Source of the DNA: Stenotrophomonas maltophilia | GTDB lineage: Bacteria; Pseudomonadota; Gammaproteobacteria; Xanthomonadales; Xanthomonadaceae | Direction of reading: 5' to 3' | Assembly: GCA_002435595.1 (NCBI GenBank) | Contig: DJBL01000104.1 | Location: 1-50,151 of the forward strand | DNA: 50,151 bases | Part shown: positions 9,198 through 18,435 of the stretch, piece after piece | How the letters are laid out: each line of letters opens with the position of its first letter | How positions within the stretch are numbered: position 1 is the first letter of the stretch | Translations under genes and position numbers: made by a program | Notes under the pieces: generated by a model | The model's database searches: none | What the model was told of the DNA's origin: nothing | The model's input: only the letters and a program-made list of their open reading frames with translations

Positions 9198-9227
9198 ATT
9201 GTCCAGCGCTGTCAGCGCAGTGGTCAA
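9198..9227 (-). promoter_or_regulatory. Promoter of the sugar permease with operator O2
   Basis: On the minus strand, TTGACC (9227-9222), an 18-base spacer and GACAAT (9203-9198), with a predicted start near 9191 and a leader of about 60 bases. Operator O2 (9201-9214) lies in the spacer and -10: one half GCTGTCA is perfect and 11 of 14 bases match O1. Confidence 0.6.
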
Positions 9228-9316
9228 CGTCCACCGCGCGTGCGCGATCGCCGTGCGTCGGGCCTCCCGCGCAGTTTCGTTCTGCACTGCACAACGCGCC
9301 GCGACGGCTGAATCGG

Positions 9317-9351
9317 CGCTGCAACGCGGCGTCGAAAGCACGCTGCAACGC
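9317..9351 (+). repeat. Two direct repeats CGCTGCAACGC, 24 bases apart
   Basis: The same 11 bases occur at 9317-9327 and 9341-9351 in the divergent region between the permease and receptor genes. They are distinct from the LacI-type sites. They may bind a second regulator; no function can be assigned from sequence. Confidence 0.5.
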
Positions 9352-9448
9352 CTGTGCCGCAGCGTTTGACCGGCATCGAACGGGCTGCCGATGACAGCGC
9401 CGGACCTGGGCGACCGAGGGGCTGGAGGGGCGATCTGGACAGGCTTTG

Positions 9449-9463
9449 TTGACAACGCTGTCA
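9449..9463 (+). promoter_or_regulatory. Operator O3 overlapping a TTGACA upstream of the TonB-dependent receptor
   Basis: TGACAACGCTGTCA at 9450-9463 matches O1 at 13 of 14 positions. Its left half forms a consensus -35 (TTGACA, 9449-9454). The matching -10 is weak (CCCAAT at 9473-9478, 18-base spacer), so the promoter is less certain than the operator. The receptor ATG is 93 bases downstream of the operator. Confidence 0.65.
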
Positions 9464-9556
9464 GGCATGGCTCCCAATCCGGCCGGGTGTGCTGTTGACC
9501 CGTGCCATCACGTCGTAGGACCGCCATTACCGAAATCCCTGGGGAGGGAGCTTCCA

Positions 9557-12556
9557 ATGAAGACGTACAAGGTCGTACCCCGCAAGGCGATGCTCACTTC
9601 CGCGCTGCTCACCGTGCTGGCCAGCCCGGCCTGGGCGCAGGATCCGGCCACCACACCCTCGCCGCAGAGCCCCGATCCCACCACGCTCGATGCGGTGCAG
9701 GTCACCGGTATCCGCGGCAGCCTGACATCGTCGATGAACCTCAAGCGCGACAGCCAGGGCGTGGTCGATGGCATCGTCGCCGAGGACATCGGCAAGTTCC
9801 CTGATACCAACCTGGCCGAATCGCTGCAGCGCATCAGCGGCGTGTCGATCGACCGCACCTCCAGCGGCGAAGGCTCCAAGGTGACCGTGCGCGGCATCGG
9901 CCCGGACTTCAACCTGGTGCTGCTCAATGGCCGCCAGATGCCCGCCTCCAACCTCGGCAACGGCGGTGGCGGCCTGTCCGGCTCGCGCTCGTTCGACTTT
10001 GCCAACATCGCCTCCGAGTCGATCTCGGCGGTGGAGGTGTACAAGACCACCCGCGCCGACAATCCCACCGGTGGCATCGGCGCCACCATCGACATCAGGA
10101 CGCTGCGCCCGCTCGAATCCGAACCGGTGATCAGCCTGGGCCTGAAGGCGGTCAACGACAGTTCCAACGACAATCTGCCGCGCACGCTGCAGGGCGCCAA
10201 CGTGACCGGCGAGCTGTCGGGCATCTTCAGCCAGCGCTACGCCGATGACCGCTTCGGCGTGACCCTGAGCGCCAGCCACCAGGAGCGCGACTCCGGTTTC
10301 AACCAGGCCACCGTGGCCGAGGGCTGGGCCACCTTCCAGGGCAATGAAAGCAGTGACTGGCGCGCCCTGCCGCAGCCGGGCCAGGGCTACGCCGACCGCA
10401 TCCAGAACCGGCCCGGTCCCACCGACATCTACGCCCGCCCGCAGAACACCGCCTACAACGTCAACGGCGTGCAGCGCCAGCGCACCAATGCGCAGGCCAC
10501 CCTGCAATGGAAGCCGGCCGACAACGTCACCACCACGCTGGATTACACCTACGTGGAGAACAAGGTGCAGCAGCAGCGCAGCGAGCTGTCGGTGTGGTTC
10601 AACTACGGCCCCGGCGACAGTACCTGGACCAATGGCCCGGTGGCGGCGCCGATCATCTACAGCGAAGACATGACCAACTCGGACGTGTCGATGGGCGGCA
10701 TGAAGCTGGCCACCCGGAACACCATGGATGCGCTCGGCTTCAATGTCGCCTGGGAGGTCAACGACGCGCTGGACCTGTCCTTCGACGTCAACAATGCCAC
10801 CGCCGAATCGCAGCCGGACGGTCCCTATGGTTCGGCCGGCGTGCTCGGCGTGGCCGCCTTCGTGCGCGGCAAGACCACCGTGGACTACAGCGGCGACCTG
10901 CCGATCATCAACATCGCACTGCCGCCGGGCGGCCTGCAGGCCTCCGATGCGGTGGTGACCGGCTCGGTGTTCCAGAACAGCTACAACAAGTCCAAGGTGG
11001 AGCAGTACCAGGGCAGCGGTACGTTCCGGTTCGCCGACTACGCCGCGCTGGATTTCGGCGTGGGCTACACCAAGGTGGCCAACCGCTCCGCCGCGGCGAT
11101 CATGCAGCGCGACAGCTGGGGCGGGATGGGCACGCCGTCGGACTACGACGACAGCATCTGGTACGCCGATGACATGGCCAGGTACTTCGATGCGTTCTCC
11201 GGGCACGGCGACCCGCGCCTGACCGGGCAGTTCCTGGTGTTCGACTTCGACCGCCTGCGCGAACGCGCCGCCCAGGTGCCCAATGGCGCCGAGCCGCCCT
11301 GCCCCACCTGTTACCTGGCCCCCACCGAGTACACCGAGGACATCCGCACCACCGAAACCTCGAAGAGTGCCTACCTGCAGTACCGCACCACCTTCGACTG
11401 GTCGATGCCGCTGCACGTGGCCGCCGGCGTGCGCTATGAGCAGACCGAAGTGGAATCGAGCGCGCTGGTGCGGGTGCCGACCAGCATCAACTGGGGCTCG
11501 GCCAATGAGTTCAACCTGGGCTATGCCGCCGAAGGCACCTTCATCGGTGGCAAGGGCAAATACGATTACGTGCTGCCCAACGTGGACCTCAAGCTGGACC
11601 TGAGCGAGGATCTGGCGCTGCGTGGCAGCTACAGCCGCAGCATCGGCCGTCCCGGCTGGACCCAGATCGACAGCGGCCGCCGCTTCGACAATATCGTGCG
11701 CACCCAGGGCGGCACCGGCTCGCGCGGCAACCCGGCACTGGAACCGCTGGTATCGGACAACGTCGACCTGTCGCTGGAGTGGTACTACGGCCCATCCAGC
11801 TATGCCTCGGTCGGCTTCTTCCGCAAGAACATCAAGAACTTCATCAGCAACACCATCGTGCGCGACAGCGGCGCCGGGCTGCACACCCCGGTCGGTGGCA
11901 CGTACTGGAACGAAGCACTGGCCGCCGGCTGCGGGGTGACCGACATGCCCTGCATCCGCGACTACATCTTCACCAACCACGACGGTGCCCCGGGCGTGAC
12001 CGCCACCGGCAGCAACTCGGCCGGCCAGCTCACCGGCAACATCGTCGGCCAGCCCGGCGATCCGATCGCCGGCTTCGACATCACCGTGCCGGCCAACCAG
12101 CGCTCGGACCACCTGGATGGCTGGGAAGTGAGCGTGCAGCAGCTGTTCGGCCAGACCGGCTTCGGCCTGGCGGCCAACTACACCAAGGTGACCTCCGGGC
12201 TGACCTTCAACGACCTGAGCCTGGGCGACCAGTACCCGATGATCGGGTTGAGCGACTCGGCCAACCTGGTGCTGTTCTACGAGAAGTACAACTGGCAGGT
12301 GCGCGCGGCCTACAACTGGCGCGATACCTTCCTCAACGGCATCGGCGGCCAGGGCCCCAACCCCAACTACACCGATGCCTACGGCCAGCTCGACCTGAAC
12401 ATCAGTTACGCGGTCAGCGACCAGCTCACCCTGAGCCTGGAAGCGATCAACCTCACCGACGAGACCATGCGTACCTACTCGCGCCACACCAACATGCTGC
12501 GCTACGCCACCCAGACCGGGCCGCGCTACATGTTCGGGGTGCGTTACAAGTTCTAG
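9557..12556 (+). CDS. TonB-dependent outer-membrane receptor, Xanthomonas/Caulobacter sugar type
   Basis: A 999-residue outer-membrane receptor. The ATG at 9557 has a strong GGGAGGGAG ribosome site and begins a signal peptide (ending ...LASPAWAQ). A TonB-box-like segment (LDAVQVTGI) is followed by the plug domain (DIGKFPDTNLAESLQRISGV, VTVRGIGPDFNLVLLNGRQMP) and a long beta-barrel ending in the typical aromatic terminus (GVRYKF). The IGKFPDTNLAESLQRI signature and length fit the TonB-Xanth-Caul subfamily used for glycan uptake rather than siderophores. It would bring oligosaccharides into the periplasm for the GH3 enzyme. The cupin gene follows 111 bases downstream on the same strand. Confidence 0.95.
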   Translation: MKTYKVVPRKAMLTSALLTVLASPAWAQDPATTPSPQSPDPTTLDAVQVTGIRGSLTSSMNLKRDSQGVVDGIVAEDIGKFPDTNLAESLQRISGVSIDRTSSGEGSKVTVRGIGPDFNLVLLNGRQMPASNLGNGGGGLSGSRSFDFANIASESISAVEVYKTTRADNPTGGIGATIDIRTLRPLESEPVISLGLKAVNDSSNDNLPRTLQGANVTGELSGIFSQRYADDRFGVTLSASHQERDSGFNQATVAEGWATFQGNESSDWRALPQPGQGYADRIQNRPGPTDIYARPQNTAYNVNGVQRQRTNAQATLQWKPADNVTTTLDYTYVENKVQQQRSELSVWFNYGPGDSTWTNGPVAAPIIYSEDMTNSDVSMGGMKLATRNTMDALGFNVAWEVNDALDLSFDVNNATAESQPDGPYGSAGVLGVAAFVRGKTTVDYSGDLPIINIALPPGGLQASDAVVTGSVFQNSYNKSKVEQYQGSGTFRFADYAALDFGVGYTKVANRSAAAIMQRDSWGGMGTPSDYDDSIWYADDMARYFDAFSGHGDPRLTGQFLVFDFDRLRERAAQVPNGAEPPCPTCYLAPTEYTEDIRTTETSKSAYLQYRTTFDWSMPLHVAAGVRYEQTEVESSALVRVPTSINWGSANEFNLGYAAEGTFIGGKGKYDYVLPNVDLKLDLSEDLALRGSYSRSIGRPGWTQIDSGRRFDNIVRTQGGTGSRGNPALEPLVSDNVDLSLEWYYGPSSYASVGFFRKNIKNFISNTIVRDSGAGLHTPVGGTYWNEALAAGCGVTDMPCIRDYIFTNHDGAPGVTATGSNSAGQLTGNIVGQPGDPIAGFDITVPANQRSDHLDGWEVSVQQLFGQTGFGLAANYTKVTSGLTFNDLSLGDQYPMIGLSDSANLVLFYEKYNWQVRAAYNWRDTFLNGIGGQGPNPNYTDAYGQLDLNISYAVSDQLTLSLEAINLTDETMRTYSRHTNMLRYATQTGPRYMFGVRYKF

Positions 12557-12560
12557 GCTG

Positions 12561-12580
12561 CCGCCGACTGCGGTCGGCGG
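12561..12580 (+). terminator. Weak hairpin after the receptor gene
   Basis: Arms CCGCCGAC / GTCGGCGG with a TGCG loop start five bases after the stop codon. Only two T residues follow, so it is at best a weak terminator; partial read-through into the cupin gene is likely. Confidence 0.45.
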
Positions 12581-12667
12581 TTCCCGGCGAGGGCCGCGCC
12601 TGCCGGCGGCCCTTCGCCCCCGACGCGCCCTGCGCTACCGTGGGCGCCATTGCCCCCATCGCCCCGG

Positions 12668-13690
12668 ATGCCCATGACCACCACGCCCGGCCCGATCGAG
12701 GAACTGCACGGGCTCGATCCGGCCCGGCTGCCGGCGTTGCTGCCCCACTGGACCACGCCCAAGGTGCTGCGCGGGCTGGTCGCGCACTGGCCGATGGTGG
12801 CCGCCGCGCAGGAGTCGGCCGCCGCTGCGGTCGCCCATCTCAAGCAGTTCGACCATGGCCAGATGCCGGTCACCGCCACCACCGCCGCCCCGCAGGCGCA
12901 GGGCCGGATCTTCTACAACGCGGACATGACCGGCTTCAATTTCCGCCGCGAGCAGATCGCGCTGAAGGTGGTGCTCGATACGCTGCTCAAATACCAGGCC
13001 GAACCGGACGCGCCCACCATCTACGTGGCCTCGACCACGCTGGACAGCTTCCTGCCGGGGTTTGCCGCGGCCAACCCGCTGGCGCTGGGCGTGGATGACC
13101 CGCTGACCAGCATCTGGATCGGCAACCGCTCGCGCATCGCCGCCCACCAGGACGTACCGGACAACCTGGCCTGCGTGGCGGCCGGACGCCGGCGGGTGAC
13201 CCTGTTCCCGCCGGAGCAGATCGACAACCTGTACATCGGGCCGCTGGATTTCACCCCCGCCGGACAGGCGGTGAGCCTGGTGGATTTCGCCGCCCCGGAC
13301 CTGCAGCGCTTCCCTCGTTTCGGCCAGGCCCTGGCCCATGCCCAGGGGGCCGAACTCGGCCCCGGCGATGCGGTGTTCATTCCTTCGCTGTGGTGGCACC
13401 ACATGGAGGGGCTGGCGGCCTTCAACGTGCTGGTCAACACCTGGTGGCGGCCGGTGCCGGCCTGGATGGATGGCCCGATGAACGCACTGATGCTGTCGCT
13501 GCTGGCACTGCGCGAGCTGCCGCCGGCCCAGCGCGCGCACTGGCGGGCGCTGTTCGATCATTACGTCTTCGACGCCGACGCCACCACCACCGCGCACATC
13601 CCCGCCCACGCACAAGGCGTGCTGGGGCCGCTGGATGCCACCACCGCGGCCAACGTGCGCAGCGTGCTGCGCACGCGCCTGGCGCGCTGA
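12668..13690 (+). CDS. Cupin-like (JmjC/cupin_8) protein of the TonB-receptor locus
   Basis: A 340-residue protein from the ATG at 12668 (a second ATG two codons later is equally possible; neither has a good ribosome site). The cupin_8 core shows an HxD pair (AAHQDVPDNL), FPPEQIDNLYIGPLDFTP and a distal histidine segment (GDAVFIPSLWWHHMEG), the residues expected for Fe(II)/2-oxoglutarate binding. Proteins of this family are often encoded next to TonB-dependent sugar receptors in Xanthomonadaceae and Caulobacteraceae, but their substrate is not established. Here it lies directly downstream of the receptor and may be co-expressed. No signal peptide, so cytoplasmic. Confidence 0.85.
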   Translation: MPMTTTPGPIEELHGLDPARLPALLPHWTTPKVLRGLVAHWPMVAAAQESAAAAVAHLKQFDHGQMPVTATTAAPQAQGRIFYNADMTGFNFRREQIALKVVLDTLLKYQAEPDAPTIYVASTTLDSFLPGFAAANPLALGVDDPLTSIWIGNRSRIAAHQDVPDNLACVAAGRRRVTLFPPEQIDNLYIGPLDFTPAGQAVSLVDFAAPDLQRFPRFGQALAHAQGAELGPGDAVFIPSLWWHHMEGLAAFNVLVNTWWRPVPAWMDGPMNALMLSLLALRELPPAQRAHWRALFDHYVFDADATTTAHIPAHAQGVLGPLDATTAANVRSVLRTRLAR

Positions 13691-13903
13691 ACGCACGGCC
13701 ACGCGTGACTTCACCCACGGCCGTGGAGAATCCGCAATAATCCGCGCCGTGATCCGTCGTCCGCCCGGGGGCGGGGATGTCGGCCCGGCCGCGCACGCGT
13801 GCGCCCGGATGCGGCACCACGCAGTGCGCTCCTGATTGCTCCATCGTTGCCGTTCCATCCGTGTCCCGGCTGGCGCTGCACCCTGCCAGTGCCCCTCGCC
13901 CGC

Positions 13904-15490
13904 ATGCGCCCGTTGTCCACCCGCCTCAACCTCGGCAAGCTGATCCTCGCCCTGGCCCTGCTCAGCGCGCTGATCGCACTGGCCAATACCCTGCACGCCA
14001 GCTACCGCGTGCAACGCGAGCAGTTGATCGGCAACACCCTGGAAGCCAACCGGGTGTACGCCAGCAAGCTGGCCGAGACCACCCAGAACTTCATCCAGTC
14101 CGCGCAGCAGCAGCTGGCCTACAGTGCGACCACGCTGGGCCAGCGCGCGCACCAGCGCAGCGAACTGGACGCCGAAGCAGCGCGCCTGCAACTGCAGACC
14201 AACAGCTTCAACTCGGTGCTGATCGTGGACCCCGCCGGCACCGTGCTGGCCACCTCGCCGCAGAGCCTGGCCCTGCAGGGCATCGTGCTCGACAGCCCCG
14301 GCAACAAGGAAGCGCTGGCGCGCCGCGAACCGTTCGTGAGCGATCCCTACCAGTCGGCCACCGGGCGCCTGCTGGTGGCCATCTCGCACCCGATCTTCAG
14401 CGCGCAGGGCCAGTACCAGGGCTACGTCAGCGGCACCCTCTACCTGCGCGAGCGCAGCATCCTGCAGACCCTGCTGGGCAAGCACTACTACCGCGACGGC
14501 TCCTACCTGTACGTGGTCGACCGCAACGGCCGCATCCTGTACCACATCGAGCCGGACCGGGTGGGCCAGTTCGCGCTGGAGAACCCGGCGGTGCAGGCGG
14601 TGAGCCAGGGCCACTCCGGTGCCCGGCAGGTGCGCAACAGCCACGGCGTGCAGATGCTGGCCGGCTACGCGCCGGTGCCGGTGGTGCGCTGGGGCGTGGT
14701 TGCCCAGCGCCCCGCCGCGGCCACGCTGGCACCGCTGTCCAGCCTGATGACCTCGGTGATCTGGAATGCCATTCCGCTGGGCGTGCTGTCGCTGCTGGTC
14801 ACCTGGTGGTTCGCCCGGCGCATCTCCCTGCCGCTGTGGCAGCTGGCGCGCAACGTGCAGAACCGCGACACGGGCATCGCCATCCGCCATGTCACCGGCA
14901 TCCGCGCGTGGTACTACGAGGTGGCCCATCTCAAGCAGGCGCTGCTGTACAGCTTCAACCTGCTGCAGGACCGGATCGGCAAGCTCAACCGGGCCAGCAT
15001 GACCGACCCGCTCACCGGCCTGCAGAACCGCCGCGGGCTGCAGCAGGGCCTGGAGGACTGGCAGGCGCGCGGGCAGCCGTTCGGGATCATCGCCGTGGAC
15101 ATCGACCGCTTCAAGACCATCAACGACCGCTTCGGGCACGCCGTGGGCGATGCGGTGATCCTGCGCATCGCCCAGCTCATGCGCGACGATTCGCGTGATA
15201 CCGACCTGCTCTGCCGCAACGGTGGCGAGGAGTTCCTGATCCTGCTGCCCGGCATCGACACCGCCGCTGCGGCCGGCATCGCCGAGCGCCTGCGCACCCA
15301 GGTGGCCGCAGAGACCTTCGAGGAAGTGGGTTCGGTCACCGTGTCCCTTGGCGTGGCCCACTACCCCAGCTATCACGACGACCCGCAGCAGGCCTTGCGG
15401 CTGGCCGACAAGGCGCTGTACATGGCCAAGGAACAGGGCCGCAACCGCACCGTGGTCTACCCCGATCCGGAAGGCCGCGAGCGCGGCTGA
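13904..15490 (+). CDS. Membrane diguanylate cyclase with extracytoplasmic Cache sensor
   Basis: A 528-residue inner-membrane protein predicted to make cyclic di-GMP. A first membrane segment (KLILALALLSALIALANTL, ~11-30) is followed by a periplasmic dCache-type sensor of about 240 residues, a second membrane segment (IPLGVLSLLVTWWFA, ~285-305), a linker and a GGDEF domain (~362-520). DPLTGLQNRRGL and GGEEF indicate an active cyclase. RDTD stands five residues before GGEEF and matches the RxxD inhibitory site for product feedback. The ATG at 13904 is chosen because it directly precedes the membrane segment. A possible -10 (AATAAT) is at 13736-13741. The ligand of the sensor cannot be inferred, although the gene follows the sugar locus. 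Confidence 0.93.
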   Translation: MRPLSTRLNLGKLILALALLSALIALANTLHASYRVQREQLIGNTLEANRVYASKLAETTQNFIQSAQQQLAYSATTLGQRAHQRSELDAEAARLQLQTNSFNSVLIVDPAGTVLATSPQSLALQGIVLDSPGNKEALARREPFVSDPYQSATGRLLVAISHPIFSAQGQYQGYVSGTLYLRERSILQTLLGKHYYRDGSYLYVVDRNGRILYHIEPDRVGQFALENPAVQAVSQGHSGARQVRNSHGVQMLAGYAPVPVVRWGVVAQRPAAATLAPLSSLMTSVIWNAIPLGVLSLLVTWWFARRISLPLWQLARNVQNRDTGIAIRHVTGIRAWYYEVAHLKQALLYSFNLLQDRIGKLNRASMTDPLTGLQNRRGLQQGLEDWQARGQPFGIIAVDIDRFKTINDRFGHAVGDAVILRIAQLMRDDSRDTDLLCRNGGEEFLILLPGIDTAAAAGIAERLRTQVAAETFEEVGSVTVSLGVAHYPSYHDDPQQALRLADKALYMAKEQGRNRTVVYPDPEGRERG

Positions 15491-15625
15491 CGACTACGCC
15501 GCGCCGCGGGGCGCGCGCTCAGCCTTGGCCGAGCACGGGCTTGGGCACCGGCCCGGGCAGCCACGCCACGCGGCCGCAGCACGCGCATCGGGACGATGCG
15601 CGGCAGGCAGCGTGGGGGCGATGGA

Positions 15626-16501
15626 TCAGCCGCCGAGCGGGGTCAGCAACTGCGGTCCCTTGCGTGCGGCGTCGGCCATGAACACGCCGCCGGCCGGCAG
15701 CAGGTCGCCGCCCTCCTCGGCCAGTGCCTTGTCGGCGCGCCACGGGGCCTGCTGACGCGGGCCGGGAATGTAGGCATCCCACTTGCCGTAGCGGTCCTCG
15801 CGCCCGTCGTTGAAGGCGAAACGGACCGGGACGCGCACGGTCCAGCTGGCATCGTCCTTCTTCTCGCCGGTGGTAGGTGCCTTGAACGTCCACTTGCGGG
15901 CCGCGCCCATGGATACGCGGGCCAGCTTGTCGCGCATCTTGCGCATGCTCGATTCGTTGGCGATCACGCGCAGGTTGACCTGCTCGGTGGCCACGTCCAG
16001 CACCTTGCCATCGCGACCGACCTGGATCAGCAGCAGGACATCACCGCGCCCGCCCGCGTAATAGACGTCTTCGGGGAAGGCCGGGGGCGGCAGCTTCACG
16101 CTGGTCACGCCGTCGGTGTCGGTGGGGTCGTACTGTTCGAAACTGGCGGCCATCAGCGTCACCTGCTGGGTGCCGTCGGGCTTGACCTGGCCACCGAGGC
16201 GGATGCTGACCGGCGTGCGCGCCTTGCTCGCGCGCCCATCCACCCGCACCGGCTCGAAGCGCCAGCTCTGCACGTTCTCATCCACGAAGGTGGCGATCGC
16301 CGGGTTGACCAGGTCGCGCCGGTCAAGCCGGAAGCCCTCGACCTGGCCCTCGGTGCCGATATCGATTTCGCCGGTCAGCACCATGCTGGCCTCGGCCTGT
16401 GCCCGCACCGCGCTGCGGGTCTGCGCATCGGCCTGGCCGATACCGGCCATGCCGGCACCGCCGAAGGCCAGGGCCAGCGCAAGAATATGGGGTGAACGCA
16501 T
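15626..16501 (-). CDS. Exported protein with two TonB-C-like repeats, function unknown
   Basis: A 291-residue protein beginning with a signal sequence (HILALALAFGGAGMAGIGQADAQ). The ATG at 16501 has AAGGAG eight bases upstream. Two segments resemble the TonB C-terminal fold: SMVLTGEIDIGTEGQVEGFRLD... with WRFEPVRVDG, and DVLLLIQVGRDGKVLDVATE... with RKWTFKAPTTG. There is no proline-rich spanning linker and no obvious retained membrane anchor, so it is unlikely to be a standard TonB. It may be a periplasmic partner or a degenerate relative. It lies 57 bases upstream of no same-strand gene start; aceK ends just before it on the same strand (gap 57 bases), so aceK transcription could continue into it. 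Confidence 0.7.
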   Translation of the reverse strand: MRSPHILALALAFGGAGMAGIGQADAQTRSAVRAQAEASMVLTGEIDIGTEGQVEGFRLDRRDLVNPAIATFVDENVQSWRFEPVRVDGRASKARTPVSIRLGGQVKPDGTQQVTLMAASFEQYDPTDTDGVTSVKLPPPAFPEDVYYAGGRGDVLLLIQVGRDGKVLDVATEQVNLRVIANESSMRKMRDKLARVSMGAARKWTFKAPTTGEKKDDASWTVRVPVRFAFNDGREDRYGKWDAYIPGPRQQAPWRADKALAEEGGDLLPAGGVFMADAARKGPQLLTPLGG

Positions 16502-16558
16502 CGCACCTGCTCCTTGTGGATGTGCCCAAGCGTAACGCAGCCCCGGGCCGCCCGCCAA

Positions 16559-18295
16559 TCAGGCCAGGCGATGGGTGGCCGCGTAAGGCGGAGTGTCGGG
16601 AAAGTCCCCCGCCGCGAAGCGTGCCTGCAGGCCCTGCCACCACGCCGGCTCGAACAGATGCGCGAAGTGCTCGCGTACTGCAGCCAGTTCGGCTGCGGGC
16701 AGCCCCATGAACATCCAGAAGCGCTCGGGAAACACGTCGCGTGGGCCGATCTGGAACCAGGGTTCGTCGGCGAGGGCTTCCTCGTCGTTGCGCGGCGCCG
16801 GCCAGGCGCGGAACTGGCAGTCGCTGACCAGGCACAGCTCGTCGTAGTCGTAGAACACCGCGCGCCCGTGGCGGGACACGCCGAAGTTCTTGGGCAGCAT
16901 GTCGCCGGGGAAGATATTGTTGCGCGCCATGTCGGTGATCGCCTGCGCGTAGTCCAACGCGGCCTGGCGGCGCGCCTCGCCGGCCTGCTCGCGCAGGTAC
17001 AGGTTGAGCGGGCGGAACCGGCGCTGGACGTAGCACAGCGCGATCACCAGCTCCTCCCCCTCCTCGCGCACGCTGCTGCGGCACTGGGTGAGCAGCTCCT
17101 CGCGCAGCGCCGCGGAAAAGCGCGCACGTGGAAAGCGCAGGTGGCGGTAGGGCTGCGCATCGAGCAGACGACCGACGCGGTCCAGGTTGAACACCAGCGC
17201 GTACTTCTCTTCAACCTGTTGGCGGGTCATGGCCTTGGGCCAGGCGAAGCGGTCGCGGATCAACTTGAACACCAGCGGATAGCTGGGCAGGGTAAACACG
17301 GCCATGACCATGCCGGGGGTGCCATCGGCAGGGACGAGCTGTTCGCTGGCCTGCTCCTGGAAATGCCGGAAGAAGGTCCGGTAGCGCTCGGTCTTGCCCT
17401 GCTTGGCCCGGCCCAGCACGGTGTAGATCTCATCGATGGGCTTGGCCGGCAGCAGGCTGCGCAGGAACACCACCGCGTCACCGACGGTGGCCAGGTCGGC
17501 CTGGAAGTAGCTGCGCGACACGCCGAACAGGTGCGCCACATCGCGACGGCGGGTGAGCACGGCCTCGGCACGCAGGCCCTGGCCATCGTTGACCAGGGCG
17601 ATGACGCAGGGCGAGAAGCGGTGCTCGCCGAACACCCGCCCGACCAGGTACGCACGGCGCTCACGGTAAAACACGGTGTCGAGCAGTTCGATGCTGTGCA
17701 CCGGGTAGTCGCCCCAATGCGCCAGGTCGTCCTGCAGGCGCACGGCAATGGCCGCCGCGCAGCGCAGCTGGTGGGCATAGGGCACCTCGAAACGGTAGTT
17801 GCCGAGTACCCGCATGAACGCCTCTGCCGGCCGGGTGGCCGAGAGGGTGTAGCTGTGCCGCGCGACCGGGTGGGTGATGGCATCGGAGGGCTCCACGTCC
17901 ATGGCCATGAACTCGATCGCCGCATCCACGCCCTCGGTGGCGAACAGGCGCCGGGCCAGGGTGTTGTAGAAGGTCTTGTACAGCTCGGCGTCGATCAACC
18001 CGTCCAGCAACAACGCATAGGCGTGGCGTACCTGCAGCCACAGCGTGCGCGTGCCGATGGCCTCACCGGCCGCGCGCCGCAGTGCATCCACGGTCTGCGC
18101 GATGCACTGGTCGTACAGCCCGATGCGTTCGACCGCATCGGCGCGTGCACCGGCCCAGTCGCGTGTTTCGAATCGTTGCCTGGCGCGCCGGGTAACGGCG
18201 GCAAAGCGCGCGTGATAGTGCTCGAAGCCATCACGGACCAGGACCGCCAGCGCGGCGGCCAGGGTGTCATGACCAGGGGTGTTGGCGGCAACCAT
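16559..18295 (-). CDS. aceK: Isocitrate dehydrogenase kinase/phosphatase AceK
   Basis: A 578-residue protein, exactly the length of E. coli AceK, from an ATG at 18295 (no clear Shine-Dalgarno; a longer in-frame extension runs through the neighbouring gene and is not coding). Family features are clear: an N-terminal helical regulatory region (RDGFEHYHARF...), VFNLDRVGRLLDAQPYRHLRFPR, and the kinase core with NIFPGDMLPKNFGVSRHG and the metal-binding VFYDYDELC. AceK phosphorylates isocitrate dehydrogenase to turn it off and push carbon into the glyoxylate shunt during growth on acetate, and also reverses this. The icd gene about 2.8 kb away encodes the monomeric type of enzyme, not the dimeric type AceK is known to act on. 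It follows the GTPase/Roadblock genes on the same strand after a 140-base gap. Confidence 0.96.
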   Translation of the reverse strand: MVAANTPGHDTLAAALAVLVRDGFEHYHARFAAVTRRARQRFETRDWAGARADAVERIGLYDQCIAQTVDALRRAAGEAIGTRTLWLQVRHAYALLLDGLIDAELYKTFYNTLARRLFATEGVDAAIEFMAMDVEPSDAITHPVARHSYTLSATRPAEAFMRVLGNYRFEVPYAHQLRCAAAIAVRLQDDLAHWGDYPVHSIELLDTVFYRERRAYLVGRVFGEHRFSPCVIALVNDGQGLRAEAVLTRRRDVAHLFGVSRSYFQADLATVGDAVVFLRSLLPAKPIDEIYTVLGRAKQGKTERYRTFFRHFQEQASEQLVPADGTPGMVMAVFTLPSYPLVFKLIRDRFAWPKAMTRQQVEEKYALVFNLDRVGRLLDAQPYRHLRFPRARFSAALREELLTQCRSSVREEGEELVIALCYVQRRFRPLNLYLREQAGEARRQAALDYAQAITDMARNNIFPGDMLPKNFGVSRHGRAVFYDYDELCLVSDCQFRAWPAPRNDEEALADEPWFQIGPRDVFPERFWMFMGLPAAELAAVREHFAHLFEPAWWQGLQARFAAGDFPDTPPYAATHRLA

Positions 18296-18435
18296 GCCAT
18301 CGAACCGGAAGGACCTGCCATCACCATACGGCAGCCACTGGGGCGCGGGTAGGCCCCGGCGACTACGCCTGGCGGACCCACGCCCCGGCTGGACGTCGCC
18401 GACCGCACCGCGGCCCGGCCGACGACGGCGGCAGG

